Origin: DASQHY01 sp035602605
GTDB lineage: Bacteria > Acidobacteriota > Terriglobia > Acidiferrales > UBA7541
Reading direction: 5' to 3'
Assembly: GCA_035602605.1 (NCBI GenBank)
Contig: DATNLZ010000025.1
Coordinates: 1 to 18,050, forward strand
Length of the DNA stretch: 18,050 bases
Below the pieces are notes generated by a model. That model had not been told where the DNA came from and made no database searches. It was given only the letters and a program-made list of their open reading frames with translations. Shown piece after piece: positions 6,364-13,845 of this stretch; the stretch's first letter is position 1, and each line of letters begins with the position of its first letter. Made by a program: the position numbers and the translations under genes.

Positions 6364-6852
6364 TCACGGGATCAGCCGGGCGCTCTTGCCAATCTGCACT
6401 GCTTGGGTTCGCCGCTTTGCGCCGAGCTTATCAAACAGCCGGCTCGAATGAGTCTTCACCGTGTTTTCGCTGATGAATAGCCGGCCGGCAATCTCCCGAT
6501 TGCTCAACCCGGTGGCAATGAGGCCCAGAATCTCCAGCTCGCGCGCGGTGATGCCCAGTTGGCTCACGCACGTCTCGTCGGCGACGAGCGGCTCCGCGGC
6601 CTGCGCGGGAAGCTCCTTGATGATCATCGTCGGCTTTTTTCTGGTGAGCGTCAGCCCCAGCCAGATGCCGAGTCCCGCAAACAGAGCCGCGACCAGCGCG
6701 ACATAGAGCTCCACGGAATGCTCCAGGACCAGGAAGCGGTACTCCGTCAGTTTCAGCGCCACGATGAGAACGCCGCCGCACACGCCGTACAGCAGTATGT
6801 CGCGCATCGCGCGGCGGCGCGAACTTGGGGTGGATTCCCTCGTCAAGGTCAC
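6364..6852 (-). CDS. membrane-anchored LuxR-type transcriptional regulator
   Basis: The protein has two N-terminal membrane helices (about residues 18-36, ILLYGVCGGVLIVAL, and 48-69, ELYVALVAALFAGLGIWLGL), a roughly 30-residue linker, and a C-terminal LuxR/GerE DNA-binding domain (about residues 99-160). The latter shows GITARELEILGLIATGLSNR, EIAGRLFISENTVKTHSSRL and DKLGAKRRTQAV, all the conserved positions of the four-helix domain. There is no receiver, PAS or autoinducer-binding domain, so signal input must come through the membrane part or a partner. The adjacent same-strand DUF4199 gene is the obvious candidate partner. The longest frame starts at GTG 6852; ATG 6807 (MRDILLYG), immediately before the first helix, is an alternative. 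Neither has a good ribosome site. Confidence 0.88.
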   Translation of the reverse strand: MTLTRESTPSSRRRAMRDILLYGVCGGVLIVALKLTEYRFLVLEHSVELYVALVAALFAGLGIWLGLTLTRKKPTMIIKELPAQAAEPLVADETCVSQLGITARELEILGLIATGLSNREIAGRLFISENTVKTHSSRLFDKLGAKRRTQAVQIGKSARLIP

Positions 6853-7151
6853 GGGAGGCCATGGTATCTGAAGACTACAACCTTGGGGAGCACCAGCTCC
6901 CTATAACCGGGCACGCGTAATAGAAATCCTGCGATAGGACTTCTTCGATGCCACGGCCTCGCGGCGAGGATTCCGGTCGGATCACGGCTCGGAGCTAATC
7001 TCGTCAGATTCCTCCCAGTACGTCACTTTGTCAAATTCGGTTTCGAATCAATTCGATTTTCTGCTAGGACGCGGCACGCAGGACCGTACTGTCGAAACCT
7101 CGCTCGCGTTCTGCGGAGTGGAGTAACATGACCCTGACTTGAGGCGCGACA
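6853..7151. promoter_or_regulatory. divergent intergenic region between LuxR and amidohydrolase genes
   Basis: This 299-bp stretch must hold promoters for both divergently transcribed genes. It contains the hairpin at 6886-6901 and, near 7033-7057, an AT-rich patch with a short inverted repeat (ATTCG-GTTT-CGAAT) followed by another ATTCGA. A TTGTCA at 7028-7033 could be a -35 box, but no good -10 sits at the correct distance. No coding frame in it looks real. A regulator site shared by the two genes is possible, but unproven. Confidence 0.4.
6886..6901 (-). promoter_or_regulatory. GC-rich hairpin upstream of the LuxR gene
   Basis: GGGAGC (6886-6891) and GCTCCC (6896-6901) form a 6-bp stem around a 4-base loop, ending 34 bases before the GTG start of the LuxR-type gene on the minus strand. 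In a transcript starting upstream it would fold in the 5' leader. It could alternatively be a protein-binding inverted repeat. No T run follows. Confidence 0.3.
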
Positions 7152-8807
7152 ATGGCAAACGTAATGGCAAGAGTGTTGTCTACTGCGCTGTCCTTGAACG
7201 TTCTGCCCGCACTGGCGGTTGGCCAGCAATTGTCTCCTGATTTGATTCTGCTGAGCGGCAAAATCTTCACGAGTGATTCGGCGCATCCGTATGTTGAGGC
7301 GCTTGCGATACGAGGCGACCGCATCGTGGCGGCCGGCAATTCCGAGAAGATCGGCTCTCTGGCCGGTGCGCAAACGAAGCGTGTCGACTTAGGCGGGCGG
7401 CTGGTCATTCCAGGAATCAATGACGCCCACTACCATTGCGGCGTGGAGCCGGCCAGTTTCCAACTGCAATTCAAGGGTATGGATCCCACGTGGCAGGAAG
7501 TGGAGGACGGACTTACCGCAGCCGAAGCCAAAGCTCCCAAGGGAATTCTGATCCTCGGCGACATCGGACCAACTGCCCTGGACGATCCGCAAGCAACGGG
7601 AGCGACGCTCGACAAACTGGCACCAAACCATCCGGTTATGGTGAGGACTTGGTCAAGGCACGCCGTCATCCTGAACAGAGCTGGATTGGCGAGGTTCGGC
7701 GTCAAAGAGGACGAGCCAGATCCGCTGGGCGGCCGTTATACGCGCTCCGGTGACGGAAAACTGACCGGCGTCGCCTTTGAATATGCTGCTTTCCGGATTC
7801 ATCACGCGGTGAGCGAGTTGACAGGCGACCCGGAAGCTTTGCAACAAATGCGCAACTTCCTCCAATCGGCGGCGCGGCTTGGCATCACTTCGGTTCAAGA
7901 CATGTCTCTGGCTGGGGGTGTGGAGCGCTGTGTCGCGTTACTGGAGAAAGCGCCGACTCCGATTCGTGTACGGGTCATCCGCATGGCTCTGACAAATGGG
8001 AGCAGCCGGGATATTCAAGAAGGAAGGGCGTTCCCGCGGAAACTCTCGCCCCTGTTGACGGTGAGCGGCACGAAATGGGTTCTGGACGGCAGTCCCATCG
8101 AGAGTTCCGCCGCCATGCGGAAGCCTTACACCAACCGCCCTGGCACTTCCGGCTGGATGGACTTCAGCAAAAAAGAGATGGAGGCTATGCTTCGCGAGTC
8201 GCTGCAAAACGATGACCAGTTGCTGGTTCACATCGCGGGCGACCGCACCACGGAGACTTTCTTGGACGCGATGGAAGCGACGGGCGGCAAGCGCGTGTGG
8301 TCTAAACGGCGCGTGCGCATCGAGCACGGCGATGGATTGATGCCCGATCTCATTCCTCGCGCCAAAGAACTGGGCGTGATTGTCGTGGAGAACCCAACCC
8401 ACTTCGCGCTGCGCGAGTTATTCATCAGGCGCTACGGTATCGAGCGAACCGACCAAATTCAGCCGTTCCGTTCTTTGTTAAACGCTGGTATTCCTTTGGC
8501 CATAGGGTCGGACGGGCCGAACAACCCGTATCTCAACATCATGCTGGCCTCGCTTTATCCCGGGAAGCCGAAAGAAGCGATAACGCGCGAACAAGCGGTG
8601 ATCGCCTATACGCTAACGTCGGCCTATGCCCAGTATGCCGAGAAGGAAAAGGGTAGCCTTGAACCGGGCAAATTGGCCGACCTTGCCGTGCTCTCGCAAA
8701 ATATCTTTAGCGTCCCGCCGCAGGACCTGCCCAAAACCGAATCTGTGCTGACCATGGTCGGCGGAAAGATCGTATATGACGCGGGAGCGCTGAAACCCAT
8801 ACGGTAG
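7152..8807 (+). CDS. secreted YtcJ-type amidohydrolase (amidohydrolase family 3)
   Basis: This is a metal-dependent hydrolase of the amidohydrolase superfamily; the substrate cannot be told from sequence. ATG 7152 is preceded by GAGG and starts a signal peptide (about residues 1-24, ending near ALAVGQQ), so it is exported. The composite beta-sandwich segment (PDLILLSGKIFTSD, GDRIVAAG) leads to the first metal motif His93-x-His95 (INDAHYHCG). Later motifs typical of YtcJ enzymes are VLDGSPIESSAAM, His360 in LVHIAGDR, His392 in RIEHGDG, NPTH, and Asp454 in AIGSDGP. The C-terminal return to the sandwich (GSLEPGKLADLAVLSQNIF, VLTMVGGKIVYD) is complete. At 551 residues it is full length for the family. 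The first motif has Tyr between the two His where Thr or Ser is common, a tolerated change. Downstream are an MmgE/PrpD scrap and a TonB-dependent receptor on the same strand. Confidence 0.92.
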   Translation: MANVMARVLSTALSLNVLPALAVGQQLSPDLILLSGKIFTSDSAHPYVEALAIRGDRIVAAGNSEKIGSLAGAQTKRVDLGGRLVIPGINDAHYHCGVEPASFQLQFKGMDPTWQEVEDGLTAAEAKAPKGILILGDIGPTALDDPQATGATLDKLAPNHPVMVRTWSRHAVILNRAGLARFGVKEDEPDPLGGRYTRSGDGKLTGVAFEYAAFRIHHAVSELTGDPEALQQMRNFLQSAARLGITSVQDMSLAGGVERCVALLEKAPTPIRVRVIRMALTNGSSRDIQEGRAFPRKLSPLLTVSGTKWVLDGSPIESSAAMRKPYTNRPGTSGWMDFSKKEMEAMLRESLQNDDQLLVHIAGDRTTETFLDAMEATGGKRVWSKRRVRIEHGDGLMPDLIPRAKELGVIVVENPTHFALRELFIRRYGIERTDQIQPFRSLLNAGIPLAIGSDGPNNPYLNIMLASLYPGKPKEAITREQAVIAYTLTSAYAQYAEKEKGSLEPGKLADLAVLSQNIFSVPPQDLPKTESVLTMVGGKIVYDAGALKPIR

Positions 8808-8922
8808 CGGACCCTACACTACGTTGACTTACTGCGATGCCGAACCTAGCACGGCGTAAATCCGAGGGATCACCACGCACATACCGTCAATTTGAAACGC
8901 CTGCGAATGCCCCGGTCTCGTT

Positions 8923-9071
8923 ATGCTCTTGGACAAAACCGCCACCTTCACATCTGCCAAAGTAGAGGTGACGCTTTCCGACGGAATACAACTCACCGAA
9001 GAAATCGACGCCGTACGTGGCACCGCAAAAAACCGATGACGCGTGACGAGGTGACGGCAAAGACGCATCGG
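8923..9071 (+). pseudogene. MmgE/PrpD family C-terminal scrap with frameshift
   Basis: Frame 1 encodes LLDKTATFTSAKVEVTLSDG then IQLTEEIDAVRGTAKN and hits a TGA at 9037-9039. Frame 3 continues with PMTRDEVTAKTH. Together they match the end of MmgE/PrpD proteins (AKVEVTLxDGxxL, then RGTxxNPMTxxEVxxK). A single missing C (CCG instead of CCCG at 9033-9034) restores continuity. Nothing of the 400-residue body is upstream. Frame 3 joins the receptor gene's reading frame, which makes the receptor appear to start far too early. The family includes 2-methylcitrate dehydratase, but other substrates are common, so no specific function is claimed. Confidence 0.65.
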
Positions 9072-9138
9072 TCTCGTACGGATCGGCCGCGCATCGTCAC
9101 GATGGGGCGCTATGCGAGTGGATCGATGCCTCGCGGGC

Positions 9139-9166
9139 TTGCGACAAGATTAACAAATATTAATAT
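9139..9166 (+). promoter_or_regulatory. possible promoter of the TonB-dependent receptor gene
   Basis: TTGCGA (9139-9144) is separated by 16 bases from TAATAT (9161-9166), a passable sigma-70-like pair in an AT-rich island (AACAAATATTAATAT) within GC-rich surroundings. It lies about 120 bases before the preferred GTG start of the receptor. The assignment rests on pattern only. Confidence 0.3.
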
Positions 9167-9284
9167 GGTTTCAATCCGCGAGCGGAATCGCGAACGTAGT
9201 ATCTCAGCAACCATTCAAGAAAACACCTCGACCTGGAAAAAAGCATTGGACAGCCATGAGGCCGGCAATGCTTGGGGGTGGAAA

Positions 9285-12200
9285 GTGGACATCAAGTCAA
9301 AGCATTTTCAGTATGCGTGTCGTATTTTGGCGACCATCGTCTTGCTCTTTGGATTCTTCTTCAGCACGCCGTTGCCAGTGACAGCCCAGGGGTCGGGAGG
9401 AACGATTCTCGGGTTGGTGAGCGATCCGACGGGAGCGGTCATAGCAGGGACCACCGTCAGGATCAAGAATACAGCCACGGCCGAAGAACGAATTGTGAGT
9501 TCGAATGAGGGAGGTTTCTACACGGCTCCGAATCTGGTTCCCGGTGTCTACGAACTTTCCATCAACGCGACGGGTTTTGCGCCGGCGGTGGTCCGGAACG
9601 TGGTTCTTACCATCGGTGAAGAACGCGAGATCAACGTTCATCTCACCATCGGCCAAGTCACTCAAGACATCACGGTGAGCGCCGGGCAGATTTCCGACGT
9701 GCAAGTGGCCTCATCTTCGGTTGGCAACATTGTCGATTCGCGAACCGTCGTGGAGTTGCCTTTGAATGGACGCGATTGGACGGCGCTCACACAGTTGGAG
9801 CCCGGAGTCGCTCAAGTGCGCACGCAGAAGGCTCTTGGCATAAACAATGACCGTGCCAACCGCGGCCTTGGCGTCGAGGTCACTATCGGAGGAAATCGTC
9901 CTCAGCAAAATAACTATCGGCTTGATGGTGTCAGCATCAATGACTACGCATCCGGCGCGCCCGGCAGCATTCAGGGCAGTGTGCTGGGCGTCGATGCGGT
10001 ACAGGAATTTTCTGTCGTTACGAGCAATGCGCCCGCAGATTATGGCAAGACGTCCGGGGGCGTGATAAACGCCGTCTCGCGTTCTGGTTCGAATTCCTTG
10101 CATGGCACAGCGTACGAGTTCTTGCGGAACTCGGCGCTGGATACGCGCAATTTCTTTGACAAGCCAACAGTTCCCGCGTTCAAACGAAACCAATTCGGCG
10201 GATCTGCAGGCGGCCCGATTATTAAAGATCGTACCTTCTTTTTCGCCGATTACGAGGGAGTGCGACAAAGCCAAGGAGTCACGACCGTAGACGATGTACC
10301 ATCGCAGGCGGCGCGCAATGGGAAACTTTGTTCGGTGCCCCAACCGAATTGCGCTACCAAACAGCTCCCGGTTGGCCCGAACACAGACGCGAACGGCGTA
10401 GACGTGGCTACGAAGCCATACCTTGCGCTGTACCCGTTGCCAAATGGAGTTCTTTCCGCCAACGGCGACACCGGGAAGTTCAGTTTCGTTGCCACCGTGA
10501 TTGCGCACGAGGACTTCGTTACCACACGGATCGACCACAAGCTTTCGGCTTCGGACTCTCTGTTTGGGACTTACTTGTTTGATAAAGGTAACACCGCCAG
10601 TCCGGACCTCTTTAACTTCAAGAACATTGGGAACCTGTCCCGCCGGCACACAGTTGGGCTAGAAGAGACCCATATTTTTACAAACGCCCTGCTGAACACG
10701 GCACGGTTCGGATTCAATCGCACTGTCTCAAGCTCGCCCACGACTCTAAGCGCAATCAATTCAGCGGCGACGGACAATGCTTTGGGCTTCGATCCTGGAC
10801 AGCCCGTAGGCCTCATCAGTGTTCCCGGCCTAACGCAATTTCAAGGTGGTATCGGCGCGCTCGGTGAATATGATTTTCACTACAATTCCTATCAGTTTTA
10901 CGACGACATCTTTTGGACTAGGAGCAGAAACTCCTTTAAGTTTGGCTTCTACACCGAGCGGATTCAATCCAATCAGCTCACCAGGGGGACGAATCCCAAC
11001 GGTCAGTATTTCTTCGGTGGCTTACAGGCGTTCCTTCAAAACCAGCCAACCAGCTTCAACACCTGGCTGAGCAAGGCCATCAGCCCGCGTGATCTCCGCC
11101 AGTCGATCTATGGGGGATACGTTCAAGATGACTACAAAATGCGGCCGAATCTCACCCTAAACCTCGGACTTCGTTACGAAATGGCGACCGTTCCGACGGA
11201 GACAACCAACAAGCTTACGACTCTCGTCAATCCAACCGACGCAACACCCAAGCTGGGTTCACCATATTTCTCCAATCCCACCTTCCGGAATTTCGAGCCG
11301 CGGATCGGATTCGCTTGGGACCCTTTCGGGACGGGGAAGACTGCCATTCGAGGTGCATTCGGTATCTACGATGTCTTGCCGCTTCCTTATCAATTTGCGC
11401 TTCTCTCGCTTCTAGCGGCACCGTTTGCGCAGGCGGGAAACATCTCCTACGCGAATGCTGCGCAGGCGCAAGGACAATTTCCGAAGAACTCATTTAACCA
11501 GCTGAATGCAAGCACGCTGCGGAATGCATTCATCGAGCAGAATCCGCACCGTAACTATGTGGAGCAGTGGAGCTTAAACATTCAGCGCCAGCTATTCCCC
11601 ACCTTAACTCTGGATGTCGGATACATCGGTTCGCATGGTGTGCATCAGCCGTTTCACCCCGATGATATGAACGATGTCCAGCCGACTCTTACGTCGGCGG
11701 GATGGGCTTGGCCGGCGAACGCGACGGGCACGCTGAGGCTTAACCCGGCTGTCGGGCAGATTAGCGCCGTGGCATGGTCTGTTTCTTCGAGCTACAACGC
11801 TTTGAGCGTGAAGGCCATCAAGCGTCTAAGCCACGGCCTGCAAATACAGAGTTCCTACACATTCGCGAAGAGCATTGATACCAGCTCATCGGGGATCGCA
11901 GGCGATACTTTTGGCAACTCCATATCCAGTATGCCCTTTTTCGATCCCAGACTGAGACGCGGGCTTTCCGACTTCGATGTGCGTCACCTGGGCGTTTTGA
12001 ATGCCATCTATACTCTTCCAACTCCCCGGTCGTGGCCGGGTCTGGCGAAGTTGGTAGCCGGCGGCTGGGAAACGGGTGGTATTTACACGCTATCCAGCGG
12101 TCTGCCTTTTACTGCGACTCTGGGCGGCGATCCGCTCGGCCTTAAAGCGGCCGATGTCTATGCTTTCCCGAATCGAGTAGCAGGATGCGATCCGGTAAAT

Positions 12201-12575
12201 TCCAATTTCAAGACGAATCTCCACTACATCAACACAGCTTGCTTTACGTTCCCACCCAGCAATCTTCCCTCTAACACGACTGTTCCGCGATTGATTGGGA
12301 ATGCGGGCCGCAACACCGTGGAGGGCCCGCGGCTTAACGAGTTCGATTTCGCCCTCTATAAGAACACTCCGATTCCGCGCATCTCGGAAAGGTTCAATAC
12401 CCAGTTCCGCTGGGAGGTCTTCAATCTCTTCAACCATGCCAACTTCAATCCCCCGACACCTTCGAACCGTCAAATCTTTGCTTCTTCGGGGGTACTGAAT
12501 TCTAATGCCGGCCTGCTGAATTCGACGTCGACATCGTCGCGGCAGATACAATTTGCGTTGAAGTTTGTTTGGTAA
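9285..12575 (+). CDS. Oar-like TonB-dependent outer-membrane receptor with carboxypeptidase-regulatory domain
   Basis: A roughly 1,096-residue outer-membrane protein of the large acidobacterial receptor family, presumably importing or binding large substrates. I place the start at GTG 9285, just before a signal peptide (basic MDIKSKHFQ, hydrophobic ILATIVLLFGFFFSTPLPV, TAQ cleavage). The in-frame upstream extension to 8892 is arginine-rich and overlaps a PrpD scrap, so it is not translated sense; ATG 9165 is a less likely alternative. Domains in order: carboxypeptidase-regulatory-like Ig domain (GTILGLVSDPTGAVIAGTTV through GEEREINVHL), plug (VVELPLNGRDWTALTQLEPG, GGVINAVSRSGSNSLHGTAY), the family-typical FGGSAGGPIIKDRTFFFADY, then a long barrel with repeated LNLGLRYE/FNRT-type strands, RWEVFNLFNHANF, and the terminal RQIQFALKFVW with a C-terminal aromatic. 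It is intact. Substrate unknown; the nearby exported hydrolases suggest organic-matter scavenging. Confidence 0.92.
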   Translation: MDIKSKHFQYACRILATIVLLFGFFFSTPLPVTAQGSGGTILGLVSDPTGAVIAGTTVRIKNTATAEERIVSSNEGGFYTAPNLVPGVYELSINATGFAPAVVRNVVLTIGEEREINVHLTIGQVTQDITVSAGQISDVQVASSSVGNIVDSRTVVELPLNGRDWTALTQLEPGVAQVRTQKALGINNDRANRGLGVEVTIGGNRPQQNNYRLDGVSINDYASGAPGSIQGSVLGVDAVQEFSVVTSNAPADYGKTSGGVINAVSRSGSNSLHGTAYEFLRNSALDTRNFFDKPTVPAFKRNQFGGSAGGPIIKDRTFFFADYEGVRQSQGVTTVDDVPSQAARNGKLCSVPQPNCATKQLPVGPNTDANGVDVATKPYLALYPLPNGVLSANGDTGKFSFVATVIAHEDFVTTRIDHKLSASDSLFGTYLFDKGNTASPDLFNFKNIGNLSRRHTVGLEETHIFTNALLNTARFGFNRTVSSSPTTLSAINSAATDNALGFDPGQPVGLISVPGLTQFQGGIGALGEYDFHYNSYQFYDDIFWTRSRNSFKFGFYTERIQSNQLTRGTNPNGQYFFGGLQAFLQNQPTSFNTWLSKAISPRDLRQSIYGGYVQDDYKMRPNLTLNLGLRYEMATVPTETTNKLTTLVNPTDATPKLGSPYFSNPTFRNFEPRIGFAWDPFGTGKTAIRGAFGIYDVLPLPYQFALLSLLAAPFAQAGNISYANAAQAQGQFPKNSFNQLNASTLRNAFIEQNPHRNYVEQWSLNIQRQLFPTLTLDVGYIGSHGVHQPFHPDDMNDVQPTLTSAGWAWPANATGTLRLNPAVGQISAVAWSVSSSYNALSVKAIKRLSHGLQIQSSYTFAKSIDTSSSGIAGDTFGNSISSMPFFDPRLRRGLSDFDVRHLGVLNAIYTLPTPRSWPGLAKLVAGGWETGGIYTLSSGLPFTATLGGDPLGLKAADVYAFPNRVAGCDPVNSNFKTNLHYINTACFTFPPSNLPSNTTVPRLIGNAGRNTVEGPRLNEFDFALYKNTPIPRISERFNTQFRWEVFNLFNHANFNPPTPSNRQIFASSGVLNSNAGLLNSTSTSSRQIQFALKFVW

Positions 12576-12763
12576 GGCGAGTGTGAGGGGCAGGAGTTGC
12601 GCTAGTCGGTGCCACGCGAATAGGCAGGTCTGTGCCGTTGTGAAGAACAGGATCAATGCTCGGCGGTTTCAAGCCTACCGTGCTTGCCGGCGTAGGGGGC
12701 GCCCGACGAGCTTTGATGAGCAGGCTGTTTGTAAGAATCTAAAATCGAAAGGACTGGGATCGA
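12576..12763. other. intergenic region between receptor and secreted-protein genes
   Basis: 188 bp with no coding frame that looks real. An AT-rich patch (TTGTAAGAATCTAAAATCGAAAG) just before the small secreted protein gene may hold its promoter and ribosome site. No clear terminator hairpin follows the receptor stop, so read-through into the small genes is possible. Confidence 0.35.
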
Positions 12764-13246
12764 ATGAGAAGAACTATTCTCGCAGCGCTGCTGATATTCA
12801 CCGGCGGTCTAGCAAGCATACTGGCCGCACAGACAGGAGCGCCCCCGGCGAATAATGTTTTTGGCCAGAAGCTGGCGGATGAGCTCACTGCAAAGCATGT
12901 CCGATTGATCAGCGTTGGAATCCATGCGAAGCCGCCGAACGCTTCCGAGTACCAGATCATTGCCCACACGCTCAGGAAGAAAGTCGGCGATAAGTCCACA
13001 CCGGAAGACATGGAAGTGATGCGCTCCGGGAAACCCGATGGTCCCAACAGCGTGGAGGGCGGAATCTACGATGTCGCGATACAGCTTTTCGACAGCTCAC
13101 AAAAGACTATTGGAGTCATAGCGATGCATATAAAGCCCGGGCCCGGAGATCCAAAAGCGGAGGCGCTGAAAATGGCCTACGAGATCAGGGGCGAACTCAG
13201 CAAGCAAATTCCTTCGTACACCAAACTCTTCGAAAAGACTAACTAA
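12764..13246 (+). CDS. small secreted protein of unknown function, paralogue 1
   Basis: A 160-residue protein with a clear signal peptide (MRRTILAALLIFTGGLASIL, cleavage near LAAQ), so the mature part is about 137 residues and exported. The mature sequence starts with a helix (FGQKLADELTAKHVRLISVG), then IHAKPPNASEYQIIAHTLRK, a charged segment with VMRSGKPDGPN, GGIYDVAIQLFDSSQKTIGV and a final helix (IRGELSKQIPSYTKLFE). The alternation of helix and strands, and the segment pairing a stated property with DSSQKTIGVIAM, recalls small ligand-binding PAS/Cache-like folds; this is only an impression. I do not recognise a named family or any catalytic motif. It is immediately followed by a paralogue (67 bp to the paralogue's start) and lies 188 bp after the receptor. 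A weak AAAGGA precedes the ATG. Confidence 0.8.
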   Translation: MRRTILAALLIFTGGLASILAAQTGAPPANNVFGQKLADELTAKHVRLISVGIHAKPPNASEYQIIAHTLRKKVGDKSTPEDMEVMRSGKPDGPNSVEGGIYDVAIQLFDSSQKTIGVIAMHIKPGPGDPKAEALKMAYEIRGELSKQIPSYTKLFEKTN

Positions 13247-13313
13247 ACCGTTGAAGTCTGAAAACGATGTGGGGTCGCGAGTGCAAATCCAGTCGAATAA
13301 CAAGGAGACGGGC

Positions 13314-13673
13314 ATGAGGCTGAGAGCGGTCGTTGCAATAGCGATGGTGCTGGTGATGGTATGTTGCTGGAGCGCCGTGGCGGCGCAATCGGGAGTGCCT
13401 GCTGCGACCAATACGTACGCGCAGAAGCTGGTCGACGAATTCACGGCAAAACATGTCCGATTGATCAGTGTGGGAATCCACGCGAAGGCCCCTAATTCCT
13501 CTGAATACGTCATCGTCGCACACACGATCACGAAAAATATCGGCAAGAAATCCGAAGAGGAAGACTTGGTTACGATGCGGACGGGCAAGCCGGACGGGCC
13601 CAATGACCTTGGCGGCGGAATCTACGATGTAATCCCCACGGTCTCAAATTCGGGTAGCGCGAGAGATCGTTGA
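13314..13673 (+). pseudogene. paralogue 2 of the small secreted protein, C-terminally truncated
   Basis: The start is ATG 13314 with AAGGAG six bases before it, opening a signal peptide (MRLRAVVAIAMVLVMVCCWS, AVAAQ). Residues up to GGGIYDV match paralogue 1 closely: AQKLVDEFTAKHVRLISVGI, HAKAPNSSEYVIVAHTI and MRTGKPDGPN have near-identical counterparts, with a 17-base identical DNA run across the ...HVRLIS codons. After YDV, at about 13633, the similarity ends abruptly and a 13-residue unrelated tail leads to a TGA. The missing part corresponds to the last 50 or so residues of paralogue 1, including the final strand and helix; it is not found in other frames downstream. The product is 119 residues. 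It is either a deletion-damaged duplicate or a shorter functional version; the intact start signals leave this open. Confidence 0.7.
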
Positions 13674-13845
13674 CGAGATTTTGCCTCCCTAGGGACGACT
13701 GTGCAGAGGCAGTCTGCAGACGCTCCAAAGGACAACACGATGTTTCAAATGCTCGGCATGCGCGTAGGCATCGATCGCGAGTAGCTCATTCGGTGAATCC
13801 GGACGGCATGGTGGTTGGAATTCGGCAGTCAACCAAAGGAGAGGT

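Noticed and set aside
8892..9284. N-terminal extension of the TonB-dependent receptor
   Set aside because: It is arginine-rich out-of-frame sequence over a PrpD scrap; a normal signal peptide begins at 9285.
9711..10649. Long minus-strand open frame opposite the receptor
   Set aside because: Antisense shadow of the intact receptor; composition is arginine/valine-rich without motifs.
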